From CBDDEI01 sp965226775 (GTDB lineage Bacteria > Chloroflexota > Dehalococcoidia > SHYD01), in the NCBI GenBank assembly GCA_965226775.1, contig CBDDEI010000002.1, forward strand, positions 1,426,001-1,490,000: a stretch of DNA of 64,000 bases. Reading direction: 5' to 3'. Positions 8,513-16,637 of the stretch are shown here, piece by piece. The position numbers were made by a program, and so were the translations under genes. The notes beneath the pieces are model-generated. The model searched no databases. It saw only the letters and a program-made list of their open reading frames with translations, and was not told the origin of the DNA. How positions within the stretch are numbered: position 1 is the first letter of the stretch; each line of letters begins with the position of its first letter.

Positions 8513-9583
8513 CTAGAGCCTGAAGAAACGCCTGGCGTTTTCTCCTAGGACTGCCACCTTTTCCTCGTGAGTGAGCTCATTACTTTCTAGCGTCTCATCA
8601 ATCTCATGTTTAGCCGCCACCATGTCTACTTCGTGAGGGTAGTCCGATGAGTAGGCAAAAGGAGTGATGCCGACCCGCTTGGCCAAATACGGCAAGCTTG
8701 GGTCCTCACCTTCGCAGCCGATAAGCATCTGTCCGCTCGTAAGATATTCGTCAAAGGTACGCTTCGGGCCTCCCAGGAATTGCCGGTCCCGCTCCATTCG
8801 GTCAGCCATGAGGACTGCCCACGCGCATCCGCCCTCAAGATAGGAGACGCGTAGATCGGGGTAACGGTCAAACAGGCCGTTATAGATCTGCGACACGCAA
8901 GCGATCATGAGCGGGACGGGGTGGTGCAAAACGTGCGATGCCTGAAGGCTGGTGAGGGTATCCAAGCCTATTCCGAGGTTTGAGCCCCCATGAATGCCTA
9001 GCACGCAGCCAAGATCCGCCGCTTCTTCGTACACCGGCCAATACATCTCGTGGCCAAGGTCTAGGGGAAGGCCGGTTGCAGGGAGCATTGCGCCCGGAAG
9101 GTCCAAGTCTTTTACTGCTCTACGTAGCTCCAGTACAGCCGCTTTAGGGTCCTGCATAGGAATGAGCGCCATGGGATGTATTCGCGGGTCCTTGCGGCGG
9201 TATCGTTCCGCGATGTAATCGTTGTACGCGCGGCAGAGTCTTGTGGCGTAGTCTGGCAGCCGGATAAACCCGATGGTCAGGCCATCGCTCGTAAACAGGA
9301 CAGTATCCTTAACATCGGCTTTCTCTAGAAATGCCTGCCAATCCTCCGCTGAACCCATGCGATGGTCGCTGGCGTTCACACGTGCCCGCTTTGGTGGTTG
9401 GTCAGGAGACGGTGGCCGCGCGCCTCCAAAGTGAAGGCCATCAAGATGCGGGAAGGGCCCCCGCAAAAAGACACGCGGTCGGAGGCAGGCCTCTGCAATC
9501 CCTTCGTCGGCAAACTCTGCTAGTTCTGCGACGGACTCCATCAAGTGCCCGTCACAATCGGTAACGACAATGTTCTCTGCCAT
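8513..9583 (-). CDS. Amidohydrolase_2 family enzyme, paralogue 4
   Basis: A 356-residue ACMSD-like enzyme on the strand opposite paralogues 1-3, with DCDGH (about residues 9-13), LGIHGGS (about 196) and YSSDYPHE (about 312-319). By eye it is closest to paralogue 1 (shared segments such as ALIPMQDPKAAVLELRRA and GNARRF near the end). GAGGTGG precedes the ATG at 9583. It converges on the CoxG-like gene with about 115 nt between them and no clear terminator. Function beyond the family is unknown. Confidence 0.88.
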   Translation of the reverse strand: MAENIVVTDCDGHLMESVAELAEFADEGIAEACLRPRVFLRGPFPHLDGLHFGGARPPSPDQPPKRARVNASDHRMGSAEDWQAFLEKADVKDTVLFTSDGLTIGFIRLPDYATRLCRAYNDYIAERYRRKDPRIHPMALIPMQDPKAAVLELRRAVKDLDLPGAMLPATGLPLDLGHEMYWPVYEEAADLGCVLGIHGGSNLGIGLDTLTSLQASHVLHHPVPLMIACVSQIYNGLFDRYPDLRVSYLEGGCAWAVLMADRMERDRQFLGGPKRTFDEYLTSGQMLIGCEGEDPSLPYLAKRVGITPFAYSSDYPHEVDMVAAKHEIDETLESNELTHEEKVAVLGENARRFFRL

Positions 9584-10095
9584 GCGCCCACCTCATTACA
9601 TCCCTGAGATACTTTCCACTATTCAAGTACTTAGATAATACCGAGTGGTCTTTCCGGCTTCCACCAAGTTATTGCAAGAAAATTGCTGGATTTTAGTCAG
9701 GTTACTGTGTAATGAGGCTTGGAGAAGGCTGAGCCGATAGAGTTGCTATAAGCTGCGCTCAAAAGGGGACGCTTATTGAGGACCAAGCGCATGGCGAATC
9801 CGACGGCGGATAGCGGATACTTACAAGACACGCCAAGGGGTATGGGTGCGCTCGACTGGAAGGATGCGCCAACGTCAGCGTCCCGCTCCACCTAGAGGCT
9901 GGTCGCCCGTTGGAAGAGCGACTGCTCCGCCGGCGGCGGCTTCAGGTTGACGGCTGGCGGGGGCACTTCGGGCAGGGCGCGGCCGTCATGCCAGGACAGT
10001 GACCGTACTTTCGCTGTTCAGTGTGTAACCTGTACATAACCAGAAGCGTACTAATATTCACCAGAGCAGAGCTTAATAGTCACTATCTTGGAGTA
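9584..10095. other. Non-coding stretch before the permease operon
   Basis: About 510 bases lie between the divergent amidohydrolase 4 and the permease promoter. I see no convincing gene, tRNA or repeat. A short minus-strand open frame at 9697-9891 has no recognisable protein, no Shine-Dalgarno and no family I know. The stretch must contain the promoter of the minus-strand amidohydrolase, but no strong match is visible (only a TATTAT-like -10 around 9635-9640). Confidence 0.5.
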
Positions 10096-10125
10096 TTGAC
10101 AGTGCCTGAATGCCACAGCTACACT
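10096..10125 (+). promoter_or_regulatory. Sigma-70-type promoter of the permease operon
   Basis: A perfect -35 TTGACA (10096-10101) and -10 TACACT (10120-10125) are separated by 18 nt. Transcription would begin near 10132, about 42 nt before the permease start. The permeases therefore probably have their own promoter and do not depend on the upstream cluster. Confidence 0.75.
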
Positions 10126-10173
10126 ACACAAAAGTTAGTCTAAACATTAGGGAATGATGAAGGCTGAAGACGG

Positions 10174-11130
10174 ATGACAACTTATATTCTCCGCCGACTA
10201 ATCGCCTTAATCCCAGTCCTGCTCATAGGATCGGCGATTATTTTTTTCTCGATGCGTTTGTTCGCACCGTACGATATTGTCGAGCAGACCCTTGCCGAGA
10301 CGCCGGGCGCTGGTGATCCGGAGGTTGAAGCGAAACTCCGCGAGGAGTATGGGTTAGACAAACCAATCTACATACAGTACGTAATATGGCTCTGGGGCGC
10401 TGTACGCGGCGACCTCGGAACATCCTGGACCACGGGCTACGGTGTGATGGAAAGCATCGCGATTAGCCTGCCAGTAAGCCTTGAGCTCACGTTTATCGGG
10501 CTTTTCCTTGCCGTCATTATTGGGGTGCCATTAGGGGCAATATCTGCGGTGAATAAGGATAGTAAGTTAGACTATTTTTCTCGTCTGTTTGCTATTATGG
10601 GGCTTTCCGTGCCTAATTTCGTGCTCGCGACCCTGCTCATTATGGGAGCTGCCATCTACTTTAAGTGGGTTCCTGATTTAGGTTACACGACATTCTGGGA
10701 AGATCCGGGAATACACATAACACAGATATTCATGCCTGTGATTGCACTTGGTTCAGCAGTAGCTGCCACAAAGGTGCGCCTTTTGCGCTCTACCATGTTG
10801 GAGGTGCTGAATAACGACTATGTGAGGACAGCTCGGGCAAAGGGACTAAGAGAGCGCGCCGTGGTTTACCGCCATGCGCTAAAAAATGCGCTGATCCCCG
10901 TCGTCACCGTCCTCGGTAGCCAAGTCAGTGCTTCTCTGGGTGGCACAGTAGTCATTGAGCACATCTTTTCGCTTCCTGGTATCGGCCGTTTGTCGTTAGA
11001 CGCCATCAACCAGGGAGACTTCCCGATGCTTCAGGGCACAGTACTTTATCTGATGGCAATCTATGTAGTAATTAACTTGATAGTTGATATTAGTTATGCG
11101 TGGCTAGACCCTCGTATTCGATACAACTAG
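10174..11130 (+). CDS. ABC transporter permease, DppB/OppB family
   Basis: A 318-residue inner-membrane permease of the peptide/nickel uptake type. The N-terminus MTTYILRRLIALIPVLLIGS is the typical first transmembrane segment, and the cytoplasmic EAA loop with ARAKGLRERAVVYRHALKN is at about residues 217-236, where the ATPase docks. About six membrane segments are visible. It is followed after 43 nt by the DppC-type partner. It probably works with a family 5 binding protein such as the one at 1148-2884; the ATPase genes are not in the window. Confidence 0.92.
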   Translation: MTTYILRRLIALIPVLLIGSAIIFFSMRLFAPYDIVEQTLAETPGAGDPEVEAKLREEYGLDKPIYIQYVIWLWGAVRGDLGTSWTTGYGVMESIAISLPVSLELTFIGLFLAVIIGVPLGAISAVNKDSKLDYFSRLFAIMGLSVPNFVLATLLIMGAAIYFKWVPDLGYTTFWEDPGIHITQIFMPVIALGSAVAATKVRLLRSTMLEVLNNDYVRTARAKGLRERAVVYRHALKNALIPVVTVLGSQVSASLGGTVVIEHIFSLPGIGRLSLDAINQGDFPMLQGTVLYLMAIYVVINLIVDISYAWLDPRIRYN

Positions 11131-11173
11131 TTACGCGGGTATCTTCACAAACATTTACCTGGAGGCAAGTAGC

Positions 11174-12115
11174 ATGTCTCAGCAGCAAGAAAACACTCAA
11201 GCGGTGCAGGCAGAAGCTCTAACAAGAGCAATGCCAGGAGCCAGGCGGATGTCCGGGTTCGCTCGGTTCTTGAGGATAATAAAGCGTCAGCCCGTTGGCG
11301 CCTTTGCCGGCGTGTTACTTCTTCTGATTGGCTTAAGCGGCGCTTTTGCTGAAGTGGTTTCTACTCATGATCCGGTAAAACAGATAAGTAGAGATAAGTT
11401 GTTGCCCCCAGGCTCGATCTCTCCAACGAACGGCTCTGCGTACATTTTGGGCACAGACGTGTTGGGACGAGACCTCTTCAGCCGTGTAGTGCACGGCGCG
11501 CGCATCTCCCTGTCCGTAGGTGTTGGCGCAGTGCTCGTTGGCACCCTCAGCGGGTTATTCTTAGGAATGATGTCCGCCTATCGCGGCGGACGGCTGGACA
11601 TGGTGGTTCAAAGGATCATGGACGGCATGCAAGCGATACCAACGCTGATATTAGCGATGCTATTAGTGGCCGTTCTGGGCAAGAACCTATATATTACGGC
11701 TCTGGCAATTGGTATCACCCAGATACCTTCAGCAAATCGCATCATCCGAAGTAGTGCGCTTTCCGTAAAGCAGGAGGCGTATGTAGATGCAGCCAAGGCG
11801 ATTGGCGCACGTGAACGCAGGATAATCCTGCAGCACATCATGCCCAACGTGATGGCTACTACGCTCATTGTGTTCTCCACGAGCATTGGTCGAGCTATCA
11901 CCACCGAGTCGACGCTGAGCTTCCTGGGTTTGGCTGCGGCGCCACCGCTGGTTACCTGGGGCGGCATGATGAGCGGTCACGGCCGCCAGTATATGTTGCT
12001 CGCTCCCTGGCTGTTGGCGGCTCCCGCAATAATGTTGAGCTTCACCGTGCTTGCCTTTAACTTCCTGGGCGACTCCATCCGAGACGTGCTCGATCCTCGC
12101 CTCCGCGGCCGCTAA
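11174..12115 (+). CDS. ABC transporter permease, DppC/OppC family
   Basis: A 313-residue second permease, with the N-terminal hydrophilic extension and OppC_N segment (about residues 30-80), the family signature LGTDVLGRDLFSRVVHGARIS (about 91-111) and the EAA loop AKAIGARERRIILQHIMPN (about 205-223). A GGAGG motif is 10 nt before ATG 11174. It forms the transmembrane pore with the DppB-type protein. The cistron ends in a terminator-like hairpin at 12147-12176, where DppD/DppF ATPase genes would often follow but do not. Confidence 0.92.
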   Translation: MSQQQENTQAVQAEALTRAMPGARRMSGFARFLRIIKRQPVGAFAGVLLLLIGLSGAFAEVVSTHDPVKQISRDKLLPPGSISPTNGSAYILGTDVLGRDLFSRVVHGARISLSVGVGAVLVGTLSGLFLGMMSAYRGGRLDMVVQRIMDGMQAIPTLILAMLLVAVLGKNLYITALAIGITQIPSANRIIRSSALSVKQEAYVDAAKAIGARERRIILQHIMPNVMATTLIVFSTSIGRAITTESTLSFLGLAAAPPLVTWGGMMSGHGRQYMLLAPWLLAAPAIMLSFTVLAFNFLGDSIRDVLDPRLRGR

Positions 12116-12146
12116 TCTCCCAAACGCTCTCTAGCGCTGCGTAAAC

Positions 12147-12176
12147 AAGGGGCTGTCCTGACATGGATAGCCCCTT
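12147..12176 (+). terminator. Terminator-like hairpin after the permease operon
   Basis: A 12-bp stem with one G-U pair (AAGGGGCTGTCC with GGATAGCCCCTT) and a 6-nt loop lies 31 nt after the DppC-type stop. No strong U-run follows. It probably ends the two-gene permease transcript. Confidence 0.65.
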
Positions 12177-12207
12177 AAAGATCCCTCCGACTGCACCCCG
12201 ACTCTAA

Positions 12208-12685
12208 CTCTCCCCCATCGAGGGGGAGAGAATGATTTTCTCCCCTCTTGATGCGACGAGCCAACGGTGACCTTGAGCACACCTGTCTACGAGTGATGGC
12301 GTGGTTGCTAGAGGCAATCGCTTTGGCCATGAGACAGGTATTACCTTCACCCCCACTCTCTCTCCCCCATTGAGGGGGAGAGAATGATTTTCTCCCCGTT
12401 CCATGCGACGAGCAAACGGTGACTTTGAGCGCACCTGTCTGTGAGCGATGGCGTGGTTGTTAGAGGCAATCGCTTAGGCACATGAGACGGGTATTACCTT
12501 CACCCCCACTCTAACTCTCCCCCATCGAGGGGGAGAGAATGTTTTTCTCTCCGCTTTCAAAGAGTAAACGGTGACCTTGAGCGCACCTGTCTGTCGATGG
12601 CGTGGTTGCTAGAGGCAATCGCTTTGGCCATGAGACAGGTATTACCTTCACCCCCACTCTAACTCTCCCCCATCGAGGGGGAGAG
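12208..12685. repeat. Tandem array of about 150-bp units bounded by a GC-rich palindrome
   Basis: Four near-identical palindromes (CTCTCCCCC arm, ATCGA or ATTGA centre, GGGGGAGAG arm) occur at 12208, 12360, 12515 and 12663, so the unit lengths are 152, 155 and 148 bp. Each unit also holds an ACCTGTCT/AGACAGGT-type inverted pair about 60 nt apart around a second small stem (TTGC-TAGAG-GCAA). Units differ by scattered substitutions and small indels. They carry no real gene: two open frames through the array merely translate the repeat. Similar palindromes are, from memory, dispersed in several bacterial genomes, so this is probably a REP/MITE-like or structured RNA element that has multiplied in tandem. 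Confidence 0.85.
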
Positions 12686-12719
12686 AATGGGTCTCCTCTC
12701 TCTTCACGGCACAGGAAGA

Positions 12720-12744
12720 AGGCCCGCACACAAGGTGCGGGCCT
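12720..12744 (-). terminator. Terminator of the Rieske oxygenase gene
   Basis: A perfect 10-bp stem (AGGCCCGCAC with GTGCGGGCCT) and 5-nt loop lies 31 nt beyond the minus-strand stop. Read on the minus strand it is followed by the pyrimidine-rich TTCTTCCT, as expected for an intrinsic terminator. Confidence 0.75.
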
Positions 12745-12775
12745 CTGTTGCCCCACGTAGGGGTGAGCAGGTTTA

Positions 12776-14065
12776 CTACTTTTTCAGTTGTTGCTCTACG
12801 CTTACGGAAGAGGCATTAGTGGTTTGCAGGATGACGCTATATTTCTGGGTTGCGCCGCCGCCGGACCGGTTAGCATTGGCTCCGACCATATTTGTTGAGC
12901 CAAGCTGTATTCTGGATCGACCGCCCTCAATTTCGTGGGGCAGGTGGATGTTCTTAGCCTTGGCGGGATCGCGGAATACGTTCATGGGATCTTCGCCGCG
13001 AGCCAGCTTGTCCAGGTTGTCCCTCAGGAGTTGCCGGAGGAGGATGACGCCTTTGTCGGAGCGGCCCAAGTTCTCTTCTGAGCGATCGGCAACCGGCCCC
13101 TGCGTCTCCCACATGATGAGGTCCTGGCCGGCAGCATAGTCCAGGTCGGTCCAGCTCGGGTGGCCGCTCTCATCCAGCGAGGGCATTGGCACCTGGTAGA
13201 AGGGGATAGGCGCATCATCCGGCACCATCTCGCCTGCTGCGGGCGCATAGGTGGTGTACCAGATGTGCAGTGTGTGGGTGTCGTCAATGGGAGTTCGGTA
13301 CTGGTAGCCGCCCACTTTCAGGAAGTTGGGGAAGACCAGAGGGTGACCGACGGTCCAGTTGGAGCCCTGCTCGTCCTGGCCTTCCAGCACACGGCGCTTG
13401 ATGATGCCGTGCTCAAACACATCGAACCCAATCTTCTTGTGGGGAGGGATGGGCCTCACCGCATCCGTCTGGCCTTTCCGCTCGTTCACGTAGTTCGCAA
13501 ACCAACCGTGGGTCCACTCGGCATGCACGGGGTCTACTGAGTTCTCCATGACCTGCAACCAGTTGCATGGGATTACGCAAGCGCCAATGTCGCGGTAGAC
13601 GTTCTTGAAGGCAAAGAGGTCCCACTCCGGGATAATGGGCGCCGGGTCTGGGCCGAGGTACGCGAAGATCAGGCCGGAAAGGTTCTGCACCTTGTAGGCA
13701 GGGGTCGTGATCTTGTCCTTGAACCGGCCATCCGGGTCTTCCGTCTCTTCATAGGGCTGCTCAATACACTGGCCGGCGCTGTTGTAGACCCATCCGTGAT
13801 ACGGGCAGCGCAGACCTTCCTCTTCTGGGATACCGTAGATCAGGTTGACCCTGCGGTGCGGGCAGCGGCTATAGATGAGACCAAGGGTGCCGCTCTTGTC
13901 CTTAAAGAGGACAAGGTCTTCACCCAGGAGGCGAACCTGTTTAGTTGGGTTTACATCAAGCTCAGAAGCTGCCGCAATGGGATGCCAGTAGCGACGCATC
14001 AGCTCGCCCATCGGCGTTCCGGAGCCTACGCGTGTTAAGCGTTCGTTCTCTTCACGAGTCTCCAT
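12776..14065 (-). CDS. Rieske non-haem iron oxygenase, large (alpha) subunit
   Basis: A 429-residue aromatic-ring-hydroxylating or O-demethylating oxygenase. The Rieske [2Fe-2S] ligands are visible as CPH (Cys68, His70) and CPYH (Cys87, His90). The mononuclear iron site starts with DPVHAEWTH (Asp178, His181, His186). The start is the ATG at 14065, preceded by AAGGAG at good spacing; a longer frame starts at 14098. The family resembles phthalate/phenoxybenzoate-dioxygenase- and VanA-type single-component alpha subunits. No reductase or ferredoxin gene is adjacent. It has its own promoter (14107-14136) and terminator. It may begin attack on the aromatic compound handled by this region; the substrate is not readable. 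Confidence 0.92.
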   Translation of the reverse strand: METREENERLTRVGSGTPMGELMRRYWHPIAAASELDVNPTKQVRLLGEDLVLFKDKSGTLGLIYSRCPHRRVNLIYGIPEEEGLRCPYHGWVYNSAGQCIEQPYEETEDPDGRFKDKITTPAYKVQNLSGLIFAYLGPDPAPIIPEWDLFAFKNVYRDIGACVIPCNWLQVMENSVDPVHAEWTHGWFANYVNERKGQTDAVRPIPPHKKIGFDVFEHGIIKRRVLEGQDEQGSNWTVGHPLVFPNFLKVGGYQYRTPIDDTHTLHIWYTTYAPAAGEMVPDDAPIPFYQVPMPSLDESGHPSWTDLDYAAGQDLIMWETQGPVADRSEENLGRSDKGVILLRQLLRDNLDKLARGEDPMNVFRDPAKAKNIHLPHEIEGGRSRIQLGSTNMVGANANRSGGGATQKYSVILQTTNASSVSVEQQLKK

Positions 14066-14106
14066 GTACTTGTTCTCCTTCTCGCTGAAACCATGCAATC
14101 TTGGCT

Positions 14107-14136
14107 AGCTTAGGCATGTGTGCTTGTGCCTGTCAA
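14107..14136 (-). promoter_or_regulatory. Promoter of the Rieske oxygenase gene
   Basis: On the minus strand a perfect TTGACA (14136-14131) is followed after 18 nt by TAAGCT (14112-14107). The predicted start point is near 14100, about 35 nt before the ATG. Two exact TTGTGCCT copies (plus strand, 14124-14131 and 14144-14151), 20 bp apart, overlap the -35 region and could be an operator. Confidence 0.65.
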
Positions 14137-14174
14137 GGTTACTTTGTGCCTATTGTTTGGCGCCTTAAACGCGA

Positions 14175-14201
14175 AGAGAGCCGCTGGATGAGCGGCTCTC
14201 T
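14175..14201 (-). terminator. Terminator of the Gfo/Idh/MocA gene at 14229
   Basis: A perfect 11-bp stem (AGAGAGCCGCT with AGCGGCTCTCT) with a 5-nt loop lies about 28 nt beyond the minus-strand stop codon. The tail is only weakly U-rich. Confidence 0.7.
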
Positions 14202-14228
14202 TGTGTGCATTTTAGGTGAGCGTACCGT

Positions 14229-15422
14229 CTAGAGCGGCGCTCCCTCTGGAAACGCAACCTGGTGCTGCATTATGATCTCACGGCGCTCTCTGGATGACAG
14301 GTTGATGGCGTCTGTCACTTCCTGAGTTGCCAGGCCCCAGCGGCCATCGTGCACCACCTCACGGTCGTACACTACTGCCTGGTACAGCTCCTCTAGCTCT
14401 GGGTAGCCGCGAGGCTCGCCTTTGCCCAGCTCCATGAACTCGGACTTGCCGTTCTGGTAGATCGCCACGCCGCCGTGGTACTGGCGGATGTCGGCCTTGG
14501 CGAGGCTGGCAATGGTGAGGCCAAAGGGACTCAATCCGGTGCCGCCACCGCCCCCGCCACCGGACTCGGCCGCGCCGCCGGTAAAGCGCCGGGCTTCCTT
14601 CATGGCAGCTTCCTGCTCTGCAGAGACCGCAGCGCCCCGCACCAGCGCTTCGGGGGCTTCGTTGCGGCGCTCAGAAGTCTCTGGGAATGTTAGCTCAGAG
14701 GAATCAAAATGGCCGTAGCCGTTGTACACGATGGTGCAGGGCACATCGTTATCAAACTCTAGGTAAGCGGCAAAGATGCCGGGCACCGGGCGAGATGGGT
14801 CCATAATCTTAGTCATTGCCCGGACGCTTCTCACTTTACCGCCGGCGATGATGCGGACCATGTCGATGTGGTGGGGCGACTGCCGGAAGACAATGCCGCC
14901 GCCGGTTGCCTCGTCCAGCTCTTGGGGCAGGCGCGGGCGGTAGATCCACGGCGAGTAGTTCCACGAGTTCACCATGCCAAGGTCGCCGTACTCACCGCTG
15001 CGTACCAGGGAAGCCATCTTGCGAATGCCGGGCAAGATGCCCTGGGTGTGGCCGGCCATCAACTTGATGCCATTCTTGTCTGCAGCGTCAATCATGGCCA
15101 TGCACTCGTCCAAGGTCACAGCCATGGGCTTAGAAACGATAGTGTGCTTTTTGTGCTCTGCCGCAATAATAGCTTGCTGGGCGTGGTACTGGTTGGGGCT
15201 AGCTATCCAGACTGCATCTACATTGGGATCGCTGCACAGGTCTGCTGGGTCCAGGTAGGTTGCTACGCCGTAGTCCTGAGCAAAGCGGTCGAGGGCGTCC
15301 TGCCTGACGTCGCATGCTGCTACAATCTTCACGCCGGGATGCGTCTCAAAGGCGCGGAACAGGCCCTTGAAGCCGGCTCCAATACCAATTACGCCGAATC
15401 GCAGTACTGGTCCGTCTGCCAT
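14229..15422 (-). CDS. Gfo/Idh/MocA family NAD(P)-dependent oxidoreductase
   Basis: A 397-residue dehydrogenase with an N-terminal Rossmann fold (FGVIGIGAGFKGLFRAFE, about residues 9-26) and the family motif for the catalytic region, SKPMAVTLDECMAMIDAA (about 104-121, Lys of the KP pair). The ATG at 15422 is chosen because AGGAGG lies 8 nt upstream; a longer frame starts at 15455. A low-complexity Gly run (about residues 295-301) marks a flexible insertion in the C-terminal domain. Members oxidise sugars, inositols and related alcohols; the substrate here is unknown. Confidence 0.88.
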   Translation of the reverse strand: MADGPVLRFGVIGIGAGFKGLFRAFETHPGVKIVAACDVRQDALDRFAQDYGVATYLDPADLCSDPNVDAVWIASPNQYHAQQAIIAAEHKKHTIVSKPMAVTLDECMAMIDAADKNGIKLMAGHTQGILPGIRKMASLVRSGEYGDLGMVNSWNYSPWIYRPRLPQELDEATGGGIVFRQSPHHIDMVRIIAGGKVRSVRAMTKIMDPSRPVPGIFAAYLEFDNDVPCTIVYNGYGHFDSSELTFPETSERRNEAPEALVRGAAVSAEQEAAMKEARRFTGGAAESGGGGGGGTGLSPFGLTIASLAKADIRQYHGGVAIYQNGKSEFMELGKGEPRGYPELEELYQAVVYDREVVHDGRWGLATQEVTDAINLSSRERREIIMQHQVAFPEGAPL

Positions 15423-15492
15423 TTGTGTGCCTCCTTGTTTATCCTTCCACTGCATTAACCCACGTTGGCTCAGATTGCTGGTGGAGTGCGCT

Positions 15493-15702
15493 CTAGAACC
15501 TGGTTAGCTCGTTGTTCGTGTAAGCGCCATAGATGGAATCGATAGAAACGATGCCTCGTGCGCCCTCTAAGTCCGGCTCTGCCGGCGCATCAACTACTTT
15601 GATGGAGACTGAGTTGGGGCTTTGCGCACGTGCGGTTACTACAACAGTGTTGCCATTCTTGAGCTGCAATCTTGCGCCAACCTCAAGAGTGCGTAGATCC
15701 AT
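15493..15702 (-). CDS. Small conserved-looking hypothetical protein
   Basis: A 69-residue soluble protein, starting MDLRTLEVGARLQLKNGNTV, upstream of the Gfo/Idh/MocA gene on the same strand. ATG 15702 follows GGAG by 9 nt. The pattern of short beta strands (VGARLQLKNGNTVVV) resembles a small SH3-like or beta-barrel fold. I do not recognise the family. It may share a transcript with the downstream dehydrogenase (70 nt apart). Confidence 0.6.
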   Translation of the reverse strand: MDLRTLEVGARLQLKNGNTVVVTARAQSPNSVSIKVVDAPAEPDLEGARGIVSIDSIYGAYTNNELTRF

Positions 15703-15788
15703 CTGATGCTCCTTCACCAGCTAGGTGACGCGGGCAATTATATATGCATGCCTAGCACGGTGCAACTTGCTCCGTGCACGGACAATAA

Positions 15789-15817
15789 AGTGGGGACAGC
15801 CAACGGCTGTCCCCACT
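15789..15817 (-). terminator. Terminator of the frameshifted repeat-protein gene
   Basis: A perfect 13-bp stem (AGTGGGGACAGCC with GGCTGTCCCCACT) and a 3-nt loop lies 27 nt beyond the minus-strand stop at 15844. Read on the minus strand it is followed by TTATTGTC. Confidence 0.75.
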
Positions 15818-15843
15818 GCGTAGCCTTGTCTTGACGAGGCGGG

Positions 15844-16583
15844 TTAGACGCCGGTTACCTGATAGGCGCGCTGCCCTCGAAAGCTACTAGGGGTGGTATC
15901 GCTCTCACTCTCGCTCTCGTTCCCCCTCTCGCTCCGGTCGTGGCCTCGACGCTCATGGCCACCGCGCCTTGTTCTTGGCGTCCTGGTCAGGAAGTCGTCG
16001 ATGTTCTCCTCGGCGGCTTCGTACCGCTGGTCCGCCTGCTCCTGAGTGATATCGCCATCTGTAACGGCCTGATCAAGCTGCGTCCTAATGGCAGCCAGTA
16101 CAGCTGTGGAGAGCTGCTCCTGGGTCACGCTCTTCTCAGTAGCAATGTCCACCAGGCTCTTGCCCTCTCTCATCGCGGTGCGCAGCTCTTCCGTGGTCAT
16201 GCTGAGCGTAGTGGTTATCGCTTCATTCGCCGACTTGTAGACGCTTGCCGTTGAAACCATGACCACCTCTACGACCATGCTCGCCGCGGCCATAGTTCAA
16301 GCCATTGCCTTCCTCCACGCGCTCCTTCATGGCGTCAGCCTTGTCGGAAGTAATCTTGCCATCGGTTACGGCTTCGTCAATCAGCTCAACCCGCGCATCC
16401 TTAAAGGCCTGCGTAAGGGTGTCTACACTAATGCTGAGCTTGGCGGCAACCTTTGTGAGTAGGGTAGTGCTGTCGCCGCCGGGGCCGTTGGCAGTAGGCC
16501 AAACCGCCCATGGTCACGGCTCCAACAAGGATAGCAGCGGCCGCCACGAATGGGATAAGAACTTGCTTACTTGTGATCTTCAT
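15844..16583 (-). pseudogene. Secreted two-repeat alpha-helical protein (YckD/DUF2680-like), split by two apparent frameshifts
   Basis: Three reading frames together make one protein. Frame A starts at ATG 16583 (AGGAG just upstream) with a signal peptide (MKITSKQVLIPFVAAAAILV). Frame B carries LLTKVAAKLSISVDTLTQAF and VTDGKITSDKADAMKERVEE. Frame C carries a second copy, including VTDGDITQEQADQRYEAAEE, and ends in an Arg/His/Ser/Glu-rich tail. The joins lie near 16490-16510 and 16250-16270, each needing a +1 shift. The duplicated helical unit, ending in DG-x-IT-x-x-x-AD, is common in secreted Firmicutes and Chloroflexi proteins of unknown role. It may be a real pseudogene or carry two sequencing errors; the intact RBS, signal and terminator favour a recent or artefactual break. 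Confidence 0.7.
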
Positions 16584-16637
16584 CTGGGTCTTCTCCTCTT
16601 GCTTGGGAATCATAACATTACCTACTAGTGGGCTCAT

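Noticed and set aside
9697..9891. Short minus-strand open frame upstream of the permease genes
   Set aside because: No RBS, no recognisable domain and atypical composition; probably chance.
12208..12685. CRISPR array
   Set aside because: Units are about 150 bp and nearly identical throughout, with no short repeat/unique spacer pattern and no cas genes nearby.
12204..12756. Two minus-strand open frames through the palindromic repeat array (12204-12434, 12511-12756)
   Set aside because: They translate the repeat units, share the same peptide segments, and have no RBS or family; the repeat structure explains them.
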